NCBI GenBank assembly: GCA_030490835.1
Contig: CM059971.1
Location: 97,802,595 to 97,866,594, forward strand
Origin: Annona cherimola
Lineage: Eukaryota > Streptophyta > Magnoliopsida > Magnoliales > Annonaceae
Length of the DNA stretch: 64,000 nucleotides
Direction of reading: 5' to 3'
Positions 55,387 through 64,000 of this stretch are shown here, one piece after another; within the stretch, counting starts at the first letter, position 1, and each line of letters starts with the position of its first letter. Under the pieces are notes generated by a model that ran no database searches, was not told the DNA's origin, and saw only the letters and a list, made by a program, of their open reading frames with translations. A program made the translations under genes and the position numbers.

Positions 55387-55454
55387 TAAGAATAATGTGA
55401 TGCGAGTAGAGTGCTAACAAATAAAGTAGCTATAATAGAAAATTATTGAAATAT

Positions 55455-55700
55455 ATAACACTCTTTGATATTATGGGTGGTAAGTGGGTGAGGAAATATT
55501 AAAAAAAAATTTGAAAAATATGATAGTGATATAATATAATATGATAGAGGATAAATCAGAAAGAAAAATGTAATTTTGTGAGAAAAATAATTACAATATA
55601 AGAGTGAAAAATGAAAATGACGAGATAGTTAAATAGTTAAAATATTAAATTATTTTTTAAAAATATAAAAAATAGTTTTCCACTCACTATAATTACCAAT
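55455..55700. mobile_element. AT-rich MITE remnant
   Basis: ATGGGTGGTAAGTGGGTGAG at the left, AGTGAAAAATGAAAATGACG inside, and CACTCACTATAATTACC near the right end, suggesting inverted ends. Family not resolved. Confidence 0.35.
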
Positions 55701-55987
55701 GATGCCCAATGATAAAAATAAAAAAGTAATACAGTTAAAGTAATTAAAAAGGCATTCATATTTTCTCACTTTACTAAGCATCGCCTTCTTCTTTAATGCT
55801 TAATTTACCCTCAAGCCGCTAGATATAAATTAGAAAAGGATTGCAGGGTATGTTTGTTTAAAAGAGAATGAATGAAAAAAGAATGATAATGAATGGATAT
55901 GCATTCATGATTCAATGCAACTAGATGATAAAGTTTCGATGCAATTGGCAAGAATTTTCATTTTTAAATATTTTTTGAATTGCCATC

Positions 55988-56218
55988 AAGGGTATACTTT
56001 GGTGGTAACTCATGCTAGCTCATTGTTAGCAGGTCATGAGTTCGACTATCCCCTCTCCCATTTAGATGATATAAGAGTTTTTCTGTTTGTTCACTTTCGT
56101 GAAGGTATTTGCAATTTTTTTCTTGGAGTGTTATTGAAAATTTTCCTCTAATATGTAAGGGTTATCAATATGCTTAAATGTAATATGAATTGTCTTGGTG
56201 TATATAAATACCTATTAA
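55988..56218 (+). mobile_element. tRNA-derived SINE
   Basis: Box A-like GTATACTTTGGTGG and box B-like GAGTTCGACTATCCC are about 40 bp apart. The distal GGGTTATCAATATGC and AATGTAATATGAATTG mirror the SINE at 54.5 kb. No TSD is readable, and an E element starts immediately after. Confidence 0.6.
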
Positions 56219-56219
56219 T

Positions 56220-56495
56220 TTTTTTTATAAAACTCTTAATATAAGTATATTTAATCTATAAACTAAATTTTATTATTTTTGAATATGTGTATACGTATTT
56301 TTTATTTTTAAAAATAGGAGCTTTTAGTAATTTTTAGATGTCCAAAATATCTTTGTTTTCAAAAATAAAAAATATATACAAATTTTCAAAAATGATAAAA
56401 CTGAATACATAAGTTAAATACACATAAATTAAGAGTTTTAGAAAAAAATTTAAAAAATTAAAAAATAGAATTTTGCAGCAGGTTGCATTAAAATA
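56220..56495. mobile_element. E-family foldback MITE (copy E11)
   Basis: Arms TTTAATCTATAAACTAAATT and AAAACTGAATACATAAGTTA are inverted around AATAGGAGCTTTTAGTAAT. The outer right end carries GCAGCAGGTTGC. Confidence 0.6.
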
Positions 56496-57284
56496 AAACC
56501 TGTAAATATGGTAAGGGTAAAGTAAAATCAAGAAAAAATAAATAAAATAGTTGTATGAAAATATATGAGAAAACAATTGAAATATAAAAGTGAAATGGAA
56601 AAAATAAGATGGCTTTTTAGTATAAAAATAAAAATAAGATAATCGTGTGTTAACTTTTCCACGTCATTCCCTTCTTTTTATTCTTTTATAAACAAACACG
56701 CCCTTAATATTATTCTCATGAGTTAATTTGTCATCCTCTGTTTTCTGGATTTCCGTTTCTTACAGCTTCCTCGTTAATTTAGCATGATTTATCTGCTGTA
56801 GTGAAGTTCATCTGAAGGGGCCTAGCTAGACACATCTTCTATAATATGCCTGCCACGAAAAGCACCTCTCGATAGTAGAGCATCTTCAAATGGAGTTTCA
56901 CCAAATTAAAATTTAAAGGAGCCAATACAGTTTCAGCCTTTTGCAGAGATGCTCCATCGATCAGCACGGAACGGCACCAAAAGTGGCAAACAGCTAGCAC
57001 AGATGGACAGAAGGGTACGAAGCCATCACCGTTTTCACGCGTGCATGCATGGCACAGGCACTTCCCTCCGTCCAAACACACGTTGCGGTGCCGTTGCAGA
57101 CACGCACATCTAGCTGGCAAAATCAGGATCAAAACATGCGTGCGCCGTGCGGGGGTCAAAATGAAAACAAAATGTGCGAAAGGATTCCGTTGGAAAATTT
57201 CCTCAAATATACTGAGTAATGACGTGATATGAATATGATATGATAGAAATAATAATTAAAAAATTAAAAATTAAAATTGAAATA
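56496..57284. other. Intergenic DNA, MITE debris then unassigned
   Basis: 56500-56710 is AT-rich MITE-like and ends AAACAAACACGCCCTT. 56820-57180 is GC-richer with an open minus frame (57159-56839) lacking any motif I recognise. Confidence 0.35.
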
Positions 57285-57479
57285 AATTAGAATATATCAT
57301 AGTTTTGAGTTTTAAAATATATTCGTTGATTTTGAGCCTAATTTCTAATATATCTGGGCATTTTCAATAATTCCTCACTTAAAATTCCTTCTATACCCGA
57401 TGCTATGACCATCTCCGTTAATTGTCGTTAACCAGTAAATAAAATTACTATTTTGCCCATCAGTAATGGGTTGCATCAA

Positions 57480-58270
57480 CTGCCTGCTGATTTTAATTGG
57501 AGATCGCGGATTTGAGAGGACTTAACGTCGAATTTAGGGAAGAAAAGTTTGGCTGGTTGGATTTTCGTCGTTGGCTCTGTAAGTAAGGTCGGAGATACAT
57601 TGTAGATAATGACCGTTGATTGGGGTTAGCTTGTCCAATAGCGGAACAATGCCAGCAGTGCTTGACAGCGACGATCTCTCTGAGCAACTACTAAGGAGAT
57701 GAAGATGCATGGATCGCAGATCTCACGTCTATTACCAAGTCAGCTGCTTTGGCCCAATCGATTACTGCAACGTCGTCATTGCATATGGCTGCTGCTCTTT
57801 TCGTCTGGGCGTGGGCACTCTCAAAAATCGAAGTTCAAATGGATTTGGCCGTGTTATTCTTTGTTAGTAGTTTCAACCGTATTAGTACCGATCAGTTCCG
57901 GCAATCGGATTGGGTTTCTCCACACCAAATCTTTTCGGCTTTTTGATATGACTGGGTTTCATCCTATCCAACTTCTCCGGCTTCGAGCTAATTGCGGCAA
58001 TGATTGGTTTATTTTTCCTTCCGTTTAATATTCCATGTTCCTCTCTCCCTTGTTCTCTCGCATTCTTAGTCTTCCACATCAATGAAGAAGATGGAGCTGT
58101 GTTGTTCGAATTCTCTGATTAGGAACGACGGAGAACAGATCAAGTGTTTTGCTGGCGATACTTGTTGAATTCAATGGAGTCGCCCACTTCTGATTTGAGA
58201 GGAGATGTCGAAGTTTGATATCCTATCGCCGACAATAGATGGGATCAATTACGGACGGTAGAGCATTTGC
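57480..58270. other. GC-richer island of gene-like composition
   Basis: About 800 bp with higher GC and TTC/CTC-rich text on one strand. Short open frames occur on both strands (57699-58028 plus; 58082-57882 minus), but none has a recognisable domain. It looks like a plant 5' UTR/leader or a captured gene fragment inside a transposon. No terminal inverted repeats could be paired around it with confidence. Confidence 0.3.
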
Positions 58271-58429
58271 ACATGGTGCTCTAGCAGTGCACTTGGTGCT
58301 GATGGTGCTGAATGTATTTAATTTAACTATGGGTAGTTTAGTAATTTACTTAATATTATGTTAACAAAAATGCTATTGCTACATGTAACTAACGGTCATT
58401 GGCGTGGCTGGTGTGAAAGAAATTTGGTC

Positions 58430-59035
58430 AAATTAGACCATTATCCACAATTTTTATCCTTAATTTCATTTATATATACGAACTTTAAAAATGTCTTTCA
58501 TACCTACAAATTTTCATCCTAATTTTGTATACACTTATGCAGTTAAGAATCTGTTAAATAGACCGTTAATCTCCCTATAAAATAACAATTACACCCAAGC
58601 ATTTATATAATTGAAGTTGTTTTGCTAAAATTAAAGATTCGTATTATTTTAAAAAATTTAAAGATTCGTATTCAAATAATATATTATCTTATAGTCATAA
58701 AATTATTAGAGATCCACTATAATATAAATTTTTAGCTATAAAATTATAATTATGGATGAGCATATTCGTCGTTTCACACAGATTTAACGACCCTTTTAAC
58801 AGATTTCTAACAACATTAGTGTAGGTGGAACCAGGATGAAAATTCGTGAGTATAAAAAATATTTTTGAAAGTTTATAGGTATAAATGGGATGAAAGGTAA
58901 AATCTATGGGTATAAGAATTCACCTAAAAATTTTGAAAAAAATTTATGAGTATGAGATGAAATATTCGAAATGCATGGGTATACAAGGACTTTGGAATAA
59001 AATTTGTGGGTACGTTTGAAAATTCTCCAAATAAA
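58430..59035. mobile_element. Foldback-like element with long diverged inverted ends
   Basis: The left side has ATTATCCACAATTTTTATCC, CTTTCATACCTACAAATTTT and CATCCTAATTTTG. The right side has GGATGAAAATTCGTGAGTA, AGTTTATAGGTATAAATGGG and GGAATAAAATTTGTGGGTA. These are reverse-complementary in several blocks. Non-coding, family unknown. Confidence 0.5.
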
Positions 59036-59234
59036 TAGTGCAGTAGTATTATATGAAAAGACGTTAATTAACAAGGAAAAAAGTAGCTCGCCCATTCTAA
59101 GCAGTTCAGGCCAAAAAAGTGCCTCAAAAGTCCATTGGAATGTGATTTCTATGAACTTTGAATGGGGGCGAATTTGGGGAAGAATTAAAATATGATCAAT
59201 GATTGAAAAAAACATACGTGTGTCTTTTTGCAAG

Positions 59235-59445
59235 TGGATTGAATGAATTGTGAATCAGATGAAAAGATTGGATGAGTATGGTGTAATGGAAAATAAAAAA
59301 AAAATTAAGAATGAGAAAATTATTATTGAAAATGAAAAGAGTAAAATTATTATGTATTGGAAAAATAAATTTTATGTTGAAAAAGATAAAAGAAAATGAA
59401 TAAGAAATCTCATGCCATTCCTATTCAATCATATACTCATGATCA
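59235..59445. mobile_element. H-family MITE
   Basis: GAATTGTGAATCAGATG and GGATGAGTATGGTG at the left; AGAAATCTCATGCCATTCC at the right. The middle is AAAATGAAAAGAGTAAAAT. Similar to the 30.4-kb copy. Confidence 0.45.
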
Positions 59446-59999
59446 GGCCTTAATCAATTAGAGATGGTCAAGTATCAACCCATATGTTAAATAAAAATGG
59501 GACAAAAAATTTTGAAAAGGAAAGGCAGACGATTGGGTGGATGAATTTTGTTCGTTGCTGAATGAGCAGCTTTGTATCCTCAAAAATATTTACCAATGAA
59601 CACTGAATTAGGAAGCACTAACTTCACGGAATAGTGTCATCCAATGCGAAGTCAAGTGATTTGACATATGTGTGCACCTGAACGAGGTTTTAGTTTTTAC
59701 AGCGATACTGGCCATTAGGTTATTCTTACGGATTCAATACATGCATATACCTAGACAATGCATTACGTGTTTTTGAGTTTTTTTTTAATGTTTTCATTGT
59801 TCTTTTTTATTTTTATGTAAACTTACATGTAATATTTATATGTACTAAAATTTATTATTCTTTTAATTTATATTTTTATAATTTACAAAAATAATTGTAG
59901 TCACCGTCATCTATGGGGCAAAAATATTACTTTGAAATATAAAAATATAAAAAGTGCATATTTATCACGTATTTATTTATGAAATTCATTCAAGTGCAT
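59446..59999. other. Intergenic DNA, no gene recognised
   Basis: Nothing identified. Confidence 0.4.
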
Positions 60000-60345
60000 T
60001 CGGATTACACTATAATTATGATATAGTTTATGCATTGTAGAGCTCACCTGATCATGAATAAAAAACCTACTCTACCTATTTAAAATTATTCACTTTATTA
60101 GAATACCAATTTTCATCTAAATTCAACATGTGTATGTGTCCCATCTTAAAATAGTACAGCATCAACGTAATAAAATAGTTAATGTAAATGTCAAGTTTAA
60201 AATTATATGTTCAACATCTAAACTGTCTAAAGTATGATTTTTATATAGATAAATGATTATATAAAATGTTATTACATTTTAATATATATATGACCCATTT
60301 TGCAGTGGATTGCACTATAATTATGGTGCAGTCCATCCACACATG
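60000..60345 (-). mobile_element. B-family MITE, reverse orientation
   Basis: The reversed core GTAATAAAATAGTTAATGTA, CATCTAAACTGTCTAAAGTA and AAATGATTATATAAAATG is followed by TTTGCAGTGGATTGCACTAT. The left end is CGGATTACACTATAATTATG, matching the terminal block of the duplication that follows. Confidence 0.6.
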
Positions 60346-61040
60346 ATGGGTTCTCTTTATTTATTATTCAAAAAATTAAATTTATTGCAAGGTTTTATAT
60401 ATTATATGTTTTCTCATAATTTTATATTTATATTATACATTTTTCAAAAAAATTACAAGTTGCATATCCACTCTCAAAATATACTTTTTATAAGACATAA
60501 GTTTTAAAGAAAGTTTGTGATTTACAAGTACAACACTTAGTTTGACTATAATTATAAATATACCTACATAGTTTTAAAAATTATAAACAACTCTTATATA
60601 GTTTAACCATAATTACAATATACTTGCGTTATTATGATGTTGTTACTGCATCGTCATAATAAAAATAAGTAGGTTAGTCAGATTACACCGTAATTATGGT
60701 GCAGTTCATCCGCACATGATGAGTTCTCTTTATTTATTATTCAAAAAATTAAATTTATTGCAAGCTTTCATATATTATATGTTTTCTGATAATTTTATAT
60801 TTATACTATACATTTTTCAAAAACTTATGAGTTGTATATCGATTCTCAAAATATACTTCTTATAAGATATAAATTTTAAAGAAAGTTTAGGGTGATTTAA
60901 AAATAAAATCACTTAGTTTGACCATAATTATAAATACACCTACATAGTTTAGAAATTGTAAATAACTCTTATATAGTTTAACCATAATTATAATATACCT
61001 GTGTTGTTATGATGTTGTTACTGCATCTTCACAGTATATA
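60312..61040. repeat. 373-bp tandem duplication
   Basis: TTATGGTGCAGTYCATCC occurs at 60321 and again at 60694. Both copies continue with TTCTCTTTATTTATTATTCA, ATATTATATGTTTTCT, CTCAAAATATACTT and ATAGTTTAACCATAATTA, ending GTTGTTACTGCATC near 60655 and 61031. The two copies differ at several percent of sites. The unit joins a B-family terminus to a D-family end. Confidence 0.85.
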
Positions 61041-61310
61041 TTATATTTGCAGATATGAAAACTATGTGAGTATATTTGCAAATTCAAAAATTAAGTAGGT
61101 ATATTAAATTTTTACAAACATACTCACATATTTTACATATTTTTGGAAATATAATCACGTCGTGATGGTGCGATAACAACATCATAACGACATGAATATA
61201 TTTACAATTATAATCAAACTATGTAGGAGTTATTCACAATTTCTGAAACTATATAGATATATTTATAATTAAACTATGTGAATATCTTTGCAAATTACTG
61301 CAAAAATTAT
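60890..61310. mobile_element. D-family element, overlapping the duplication
   Basis: It starts TAGGGTGATTTAAAAATAAA near 60889 and ends AATATCTTTGCAAATTACTG near 61305, with mirrored units ATAATTATAAATACACCTAC and CAAACTATGTAGGAGTTATT. Part of the related left half is duplicated at 60.5 kb. Confidence 0.45.
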
Positions 61311-61460
61311 TTTTTGGAGATAATAAGGCAAGATGAGTTAGATTGAAAATGGTTAAATTTAAAAATATATATTTTAAATTTGAAAACTAAGGGAAGACAT
61401 GAAGTCTCTATATTCACGCTATGTATTAAATCATTTATTGTTTATATTAATGCATATATA

Positions 61461-61714
61461 GAGTGTATTTGGGTAGTGATAAAAGATTTTGGAAGAAAAC
61501 CTTTTGGGGTAAAAAAATTTCAAATGAAAAAAAATGATGTGATATAATGATGACGAGTAAAGAGAATAAAGTTAAAACGTATAGATTAGTTATATGTGTA
61601 TTTGTGTAGAAATAATTGAAAAGTAAAATAGTTATATAGAAAAATGTGATAAGATAATTTAAAAATAAAGTAGCTGCGGTGAGTAAAAAATTTTAAGTGT
61701 ATTCAAACACGCCC
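61461..61714 (+). mobile_element. A-family MITE with ATA flanks
   Basis: 254 bp from GAGTGTATTTGGG to TTCAAACACGCCC, flanked by ATA at 61458-61460 and 61715-61717. The core GAATAAAGTTAAAACGTATA and AGAAATAATTGAAAAGTAAA matches. The apparent 3-bp TSD differs from the TTA of the 18-kb copy. Confidence 0.75.
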
Positions 61715-62015
61715 ATAATCATTCAAATATATATACGTGTACCTCACTTCTGCTAATGACTTTTTTGAGGCTTCCTCTAGGTATGGTTGTTTGGAAGCTT
61801 TTTAATTTTTTAAATTGTTATGCCGCCACATATACATTCAATTTATATACTTTAAAATAAAAGTAAATTAGCCAACCGAGCATTATTTGGTTGATCACAG
61901 TGGAGACGATAAGGACGTTATGCTGTTGTATTTGTTGGTTCGAATTTATATCCTTCATATTGTTGGAGTGGGCATGATAAATAATATTAGATGTCAAGAT
62001 GTATAATACAAGTTT
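61715..62015. other. Intergenic DNA, no gene recognised
   Basis: A short AT-rich spacer between an A-family MITE and the compound microsatellite. The minus ORF here is partly microsatellite-encoded. Confidence 0.4.
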
Positions 62016-62016
62016 A

Positions 62017-62030
62017 TATGTATATATATA

Positions 62031-62090
<60 letters not shown>
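62017..62090. repeat. Compound (TA)(TG)(TA)(GA) microsatellite
   Basis: A TA run, about six TG units, about fourteen TA units and about ten GA units in succession. It directly precedes the foldback element starting near 62098. Confidence 0.9.
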
Positions 62091-62092
<2 letters not shown>

Positions 62093-62097
62093 TATTC

Positions 62098-62430
62098 AGG
62101 TGCAGCACCGCTGAAATGAGCCTCACATGATCATGAAATCATAATCTACTTCACCTATTGTATTTAGAATAATGTATTCTATTACCATACCAATTTTCAT
62201 CCCAATCAGATACTTTAAAGTTGTTACTTACATCAAACTATTTTATTACGTTGGATTTGTACCATTTTCAGATGGGGTCCATATACATATCTGATTGGGA
62301 TGAAAATTGGTATGGTAATAGAATACATTATTCTAAATACAATGGGTGGAGTAGATCATGATTTCATGATCATGTGGGGCCCATTTTTGGGCAACTGCAC
62401 CGCTGTTCCGGTGCAGTGACACTGCACCGG
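62098..62430. mobile_element. B-type foldback element between TA repeats
   Basis: The left arm (about 62114-62212) contains GATCATGAAATCATAATC and CCATACCAATTTTCATCCCA. The right arm (62288-62387) is its near-perfect reverse complement. The loop of about 75 bp holds the B core ACTATTTTATTACGTTGG and GATGGGGTCCATATACATAT. The outer ends are GTGCAGCACCGCTG and CTGCACCGCTGTTCC, followed by a second GTGCAGTGACACTGCAC palindrome. TA/GA repeats lie on the left and an (AT)n run at about 62443-62457 on the right. Confidence 0.75.
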
Positions 62431-62459
62431 AACAGCTTTCATATATATATATATATAAC

Positions 62460-62810
62460 CTATCCTATGCAGACGTACTGCACCACAATTACGTTGCAGG
62501 CCGTTGTAAAATAGGCCCCTCACATATTAAAATATAATGAAACTTTATACAATCATTTACCTATATAAAAATCATACTTTAGATGGTTTATATGTTGAAA
62601 ATATTACTTTAAACGTGATATTTACATTAAACTATTTTATTACATTCATTTTGTACAATTTAAGATGGGATGTATACACATGTTGGATTTGGGTGAAAAT
62701 TGTTATGTTGATAAAGTGAATAATTCTAAATACAATAAGTGGAGTAGATTTTTCATTTATGATCAAATGGGCCCGCAATGAATTACGGTACAGTCTGAAT
62801 GCACTTGATT
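62460..62810 (+). mobile_element. B-family MITE
   Basis: It begins CGTACTGCACCACAATTACG and ends GAATTACGGTACAGTCTG. It carries GGCCCCTCACATATTAAAAT, AATGAAACTTTATACAATCA, ATTAAACTATTTTATTACAT and TCTAAATACAATAAGTGGAG. Non-coding. Confidence 0.7.
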
Positions 62811-62822
62811 ATTTTACTTTAT

Positions 62823-63091
62823 GGGTGTGTTTGTTAACAAGTAAAAGTTGTCAAGTTAAAATTTTTCAATCTAAAATTTTTCACTCTCCACAACTATCCT
62901 ATTTTTTAATTATTTCTTCACATTTTTCCATACAACTACCATACTTTTTAATCATTTCTACACAACTAACCTATCTATTTCAACTTTATCTTATTTATTC
63001 CTCATCATTACTCCTATTATATCACATTATTTGACAATTTCTACTCTCTACAACTTTTCATCAAAAGTTTTACTCATTTTCAAACACACCC
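62823..63091 (-). mobile_element. A-family MITE with TAT flanks
   Basis: 269 bp, GGGTGTGTTTGTTAAC to TTTTCAAACACACCC, reversed core (ACACAACTAACCTATCTATT, AACTTTTCATCAAAAGTTTT). It is flanked by TAT at 62820-62822 and 63092-63094. Its terminal repeats are among the best preserved in the window, suggesting a young insertion. Confidence 0.8.
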
Positions 63092-63114
63092 TATATATAT
63101 ATATATGGATAATA

Positions 63115-63440
63115 TTCAAGTGCAGCGTAGCTGAAATGGGCCCCGCATGATCATGAAATCATGATCTACTCCACCCATTGTATTTATAATAATGTATTCT
63201 ATAACCATACTAATTTTCATCCCAATAAGATACTTTAAAGTTGTTATTTACATTAAACTATTTTATTACGTTGGATTTGTACCATTTTCATATGGGGCCC
63301 ATATACATATCTGATTGGGATGAAAATGGGTATGGTAATAGAATACATTATTCTAAATACAATAGATGGAGTAGATCATGATTTTATGATCATGTGGGCC
63401 CCATTTTGGGGCCACTGCACGGCTGTTCCGGAACAGCTCC
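63115..63440. mobile_element. B-type foldback element, second copy between TA repeats
   Basis: Arms about 63134-63232 and 63308-63410 are inverted (TCATGAAATCATGATCTA versus TAGATCATGATTTTATGA). The loop is almost identical to the 62.1-kb copy. (AT)n runs lie on both sides (about 63092-63106 and 63442-63458). The right end reads CTGCACGGCTGTTCCGG. Confidence 0.75.
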
Positions 63441-63469
63441 ATATATATATATATATATGGGATATGATC

Positions 63470-63780
63470 GTGTGCAGTCCGCTGTAAAATGGACCCCACA
63501 CATATTAGATTGTAATGAAACTTTATACACTCATTTATCCATATATAAATCATACTTTAGACGGTTTAGATGTTGAAAAAACCACTTTAAACTTGATATT
63601 TACATTAAACTATTTTATTACGTTGATTTTGCACCATTTTAAGATGGAGACTACACACATGTTGGATTTGGATGAAAATTGGTATGGTAATAAATTGAAC
63701 AATTCTAAATACAATGGGTGGGGTGGATTTATAGGAAATGATCAGGTGGGGCCCACAGTGCATGGACTGCACGGTGCGTT
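63470..63780 (+). mobile_element. B-family MITE
   Basis: GTGCAGTCCGCTGTAAAATG at the left and CATGGACTGCACGG at the right give paired GTGCAGTCC-type ends. The inside matches the 62.5-kb copy (AATGAAACTTTATACACTCA, ATTAAACTATTTTATTACGT, AATACAATGGGTGGGGTGG). Confidence 0.75.
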
Positions 63781-63844
63781 GCCTGCGGCCCAAGTGTTGG
63801 CGTGTAGCACCATTCAACCGGTGTGCGTGGAAAAAGCAGACTAT

Positions 63845-64000
63845 GGGTGTGTTTGATAATGAATAAAACTTTTGATGAAAAGTTTTGGAGAGTAAAAGTT
63901 GTCAAATGATGTGATATGATAGGGGTAATGATAAGTAGTAAAGATGATAAAGTTAAAATAGATAGGTTAGTTGTGTGGGTAGTTGCGTAGAAATGATTGA
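63845..64000 (+). mobile_element. A-family MITE, cut by the window end
   Basis: It starts GGGTGTGTTTGATAATG after TAT (63842-63844) and has AAAACTTTTGATGAAAAG, GATAAAGTTAAAATAGATAG and GTGTGGGTAGTTGCGTAGA before the window ends. It is in the opposite orientation to the copy at 62.8 kb. Confidence 0.75.

Noticed and set aside
1..64000. Defence system, biosynthetic cluster or other novel gene system
   Set aside because: Apart from one SDR gene and LINE ORF2 sequences, no adjacent intact genes exist to form a system; the novelty here lies in transposable element structure.

Overview
The window looks like intergenic, transposon-dominated nuclear DNA of a flowering plant. It is AT-rich throughout. 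It carries introns with plant-type splice signals, plant L1-type LINEs (RT, zf-RVT zinc knuckle, RNase H), Ty3/gypsy debris with a tRNA-iMet primer-binding site, hAT elements with 8-bp target-site duplications (TSDs), tRNA-derived SINEs and a very high density of MITEs. I cannot name the species. I found no prokaryotic operon, CRISPR array, rRNA gene or functional tRNA gene.

Only one host gene can be supported. It is a short-chain dehydrogenase/reductase (SDR) gene on the minus strand at the left edge (exons at 2321-2456, 1864-2132, 1564-1657 and 1353-1464). Its last exon is not visible and probably lies left of position 1. Intron 1 uses a GC-AG donor. The other long open frame (38447-41539, minus) is the ORF2 remainder of a young, 5'-truncated LINE.

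Layout. 1-3240: SDR gene, its TE-bearing intron 4 and its upstream region. 3520-6106: decayed plus-strand LINE. 6.5-20.6 kb: MITEs, an old hAT, a probable solo LTR and featureless AT-rich DNA. 20.6-26.9 kb: decayed minus-strand Ty3/gypsy element with two LTRs, gag and integrase debris and no reverse transcriptase, filled with a nested 1.1-kb hAT, a 0.6-kb hAT inside gag, and several MITEs. 28-37 kb: foldback MITEs, SINE and LTR remnants. 37.4-42.0 kb: an old plus-strand LINE split by the young minus-strand LINE. 42-61 kb: SINEs (one with a perfect 19-bp TSD), MITEs, and a third LINE 3' end (49.7-50.1 kb). 60.3-61.0 kb: a 373-bp tandem duplication. 62.1-64.0 kb: the same three MITE types twice in the same order.

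Family letters used below. A: Tourist-like MITE, termini GGGTGTGTTTG, about 250-290 bp, apparent 3-bp TSD. K: an A relative with termini GGGGATGTTYG. B: MITE with a core resembling AACTATTTTATTACGTTG, including foldback forms. E: palindromic MITE with arms containing AAATCTATAAACCAAG. F: hAT with TAGGGGTGTTAATGG ends. H: MITE with GAATGGG/CTCATCC ends. D: element with AGGGTGATTTGTAAATA ends. All family assignments come from reading by eye; no alignment or database search was run, and copy boundaries are approximate unless a TSD is given.
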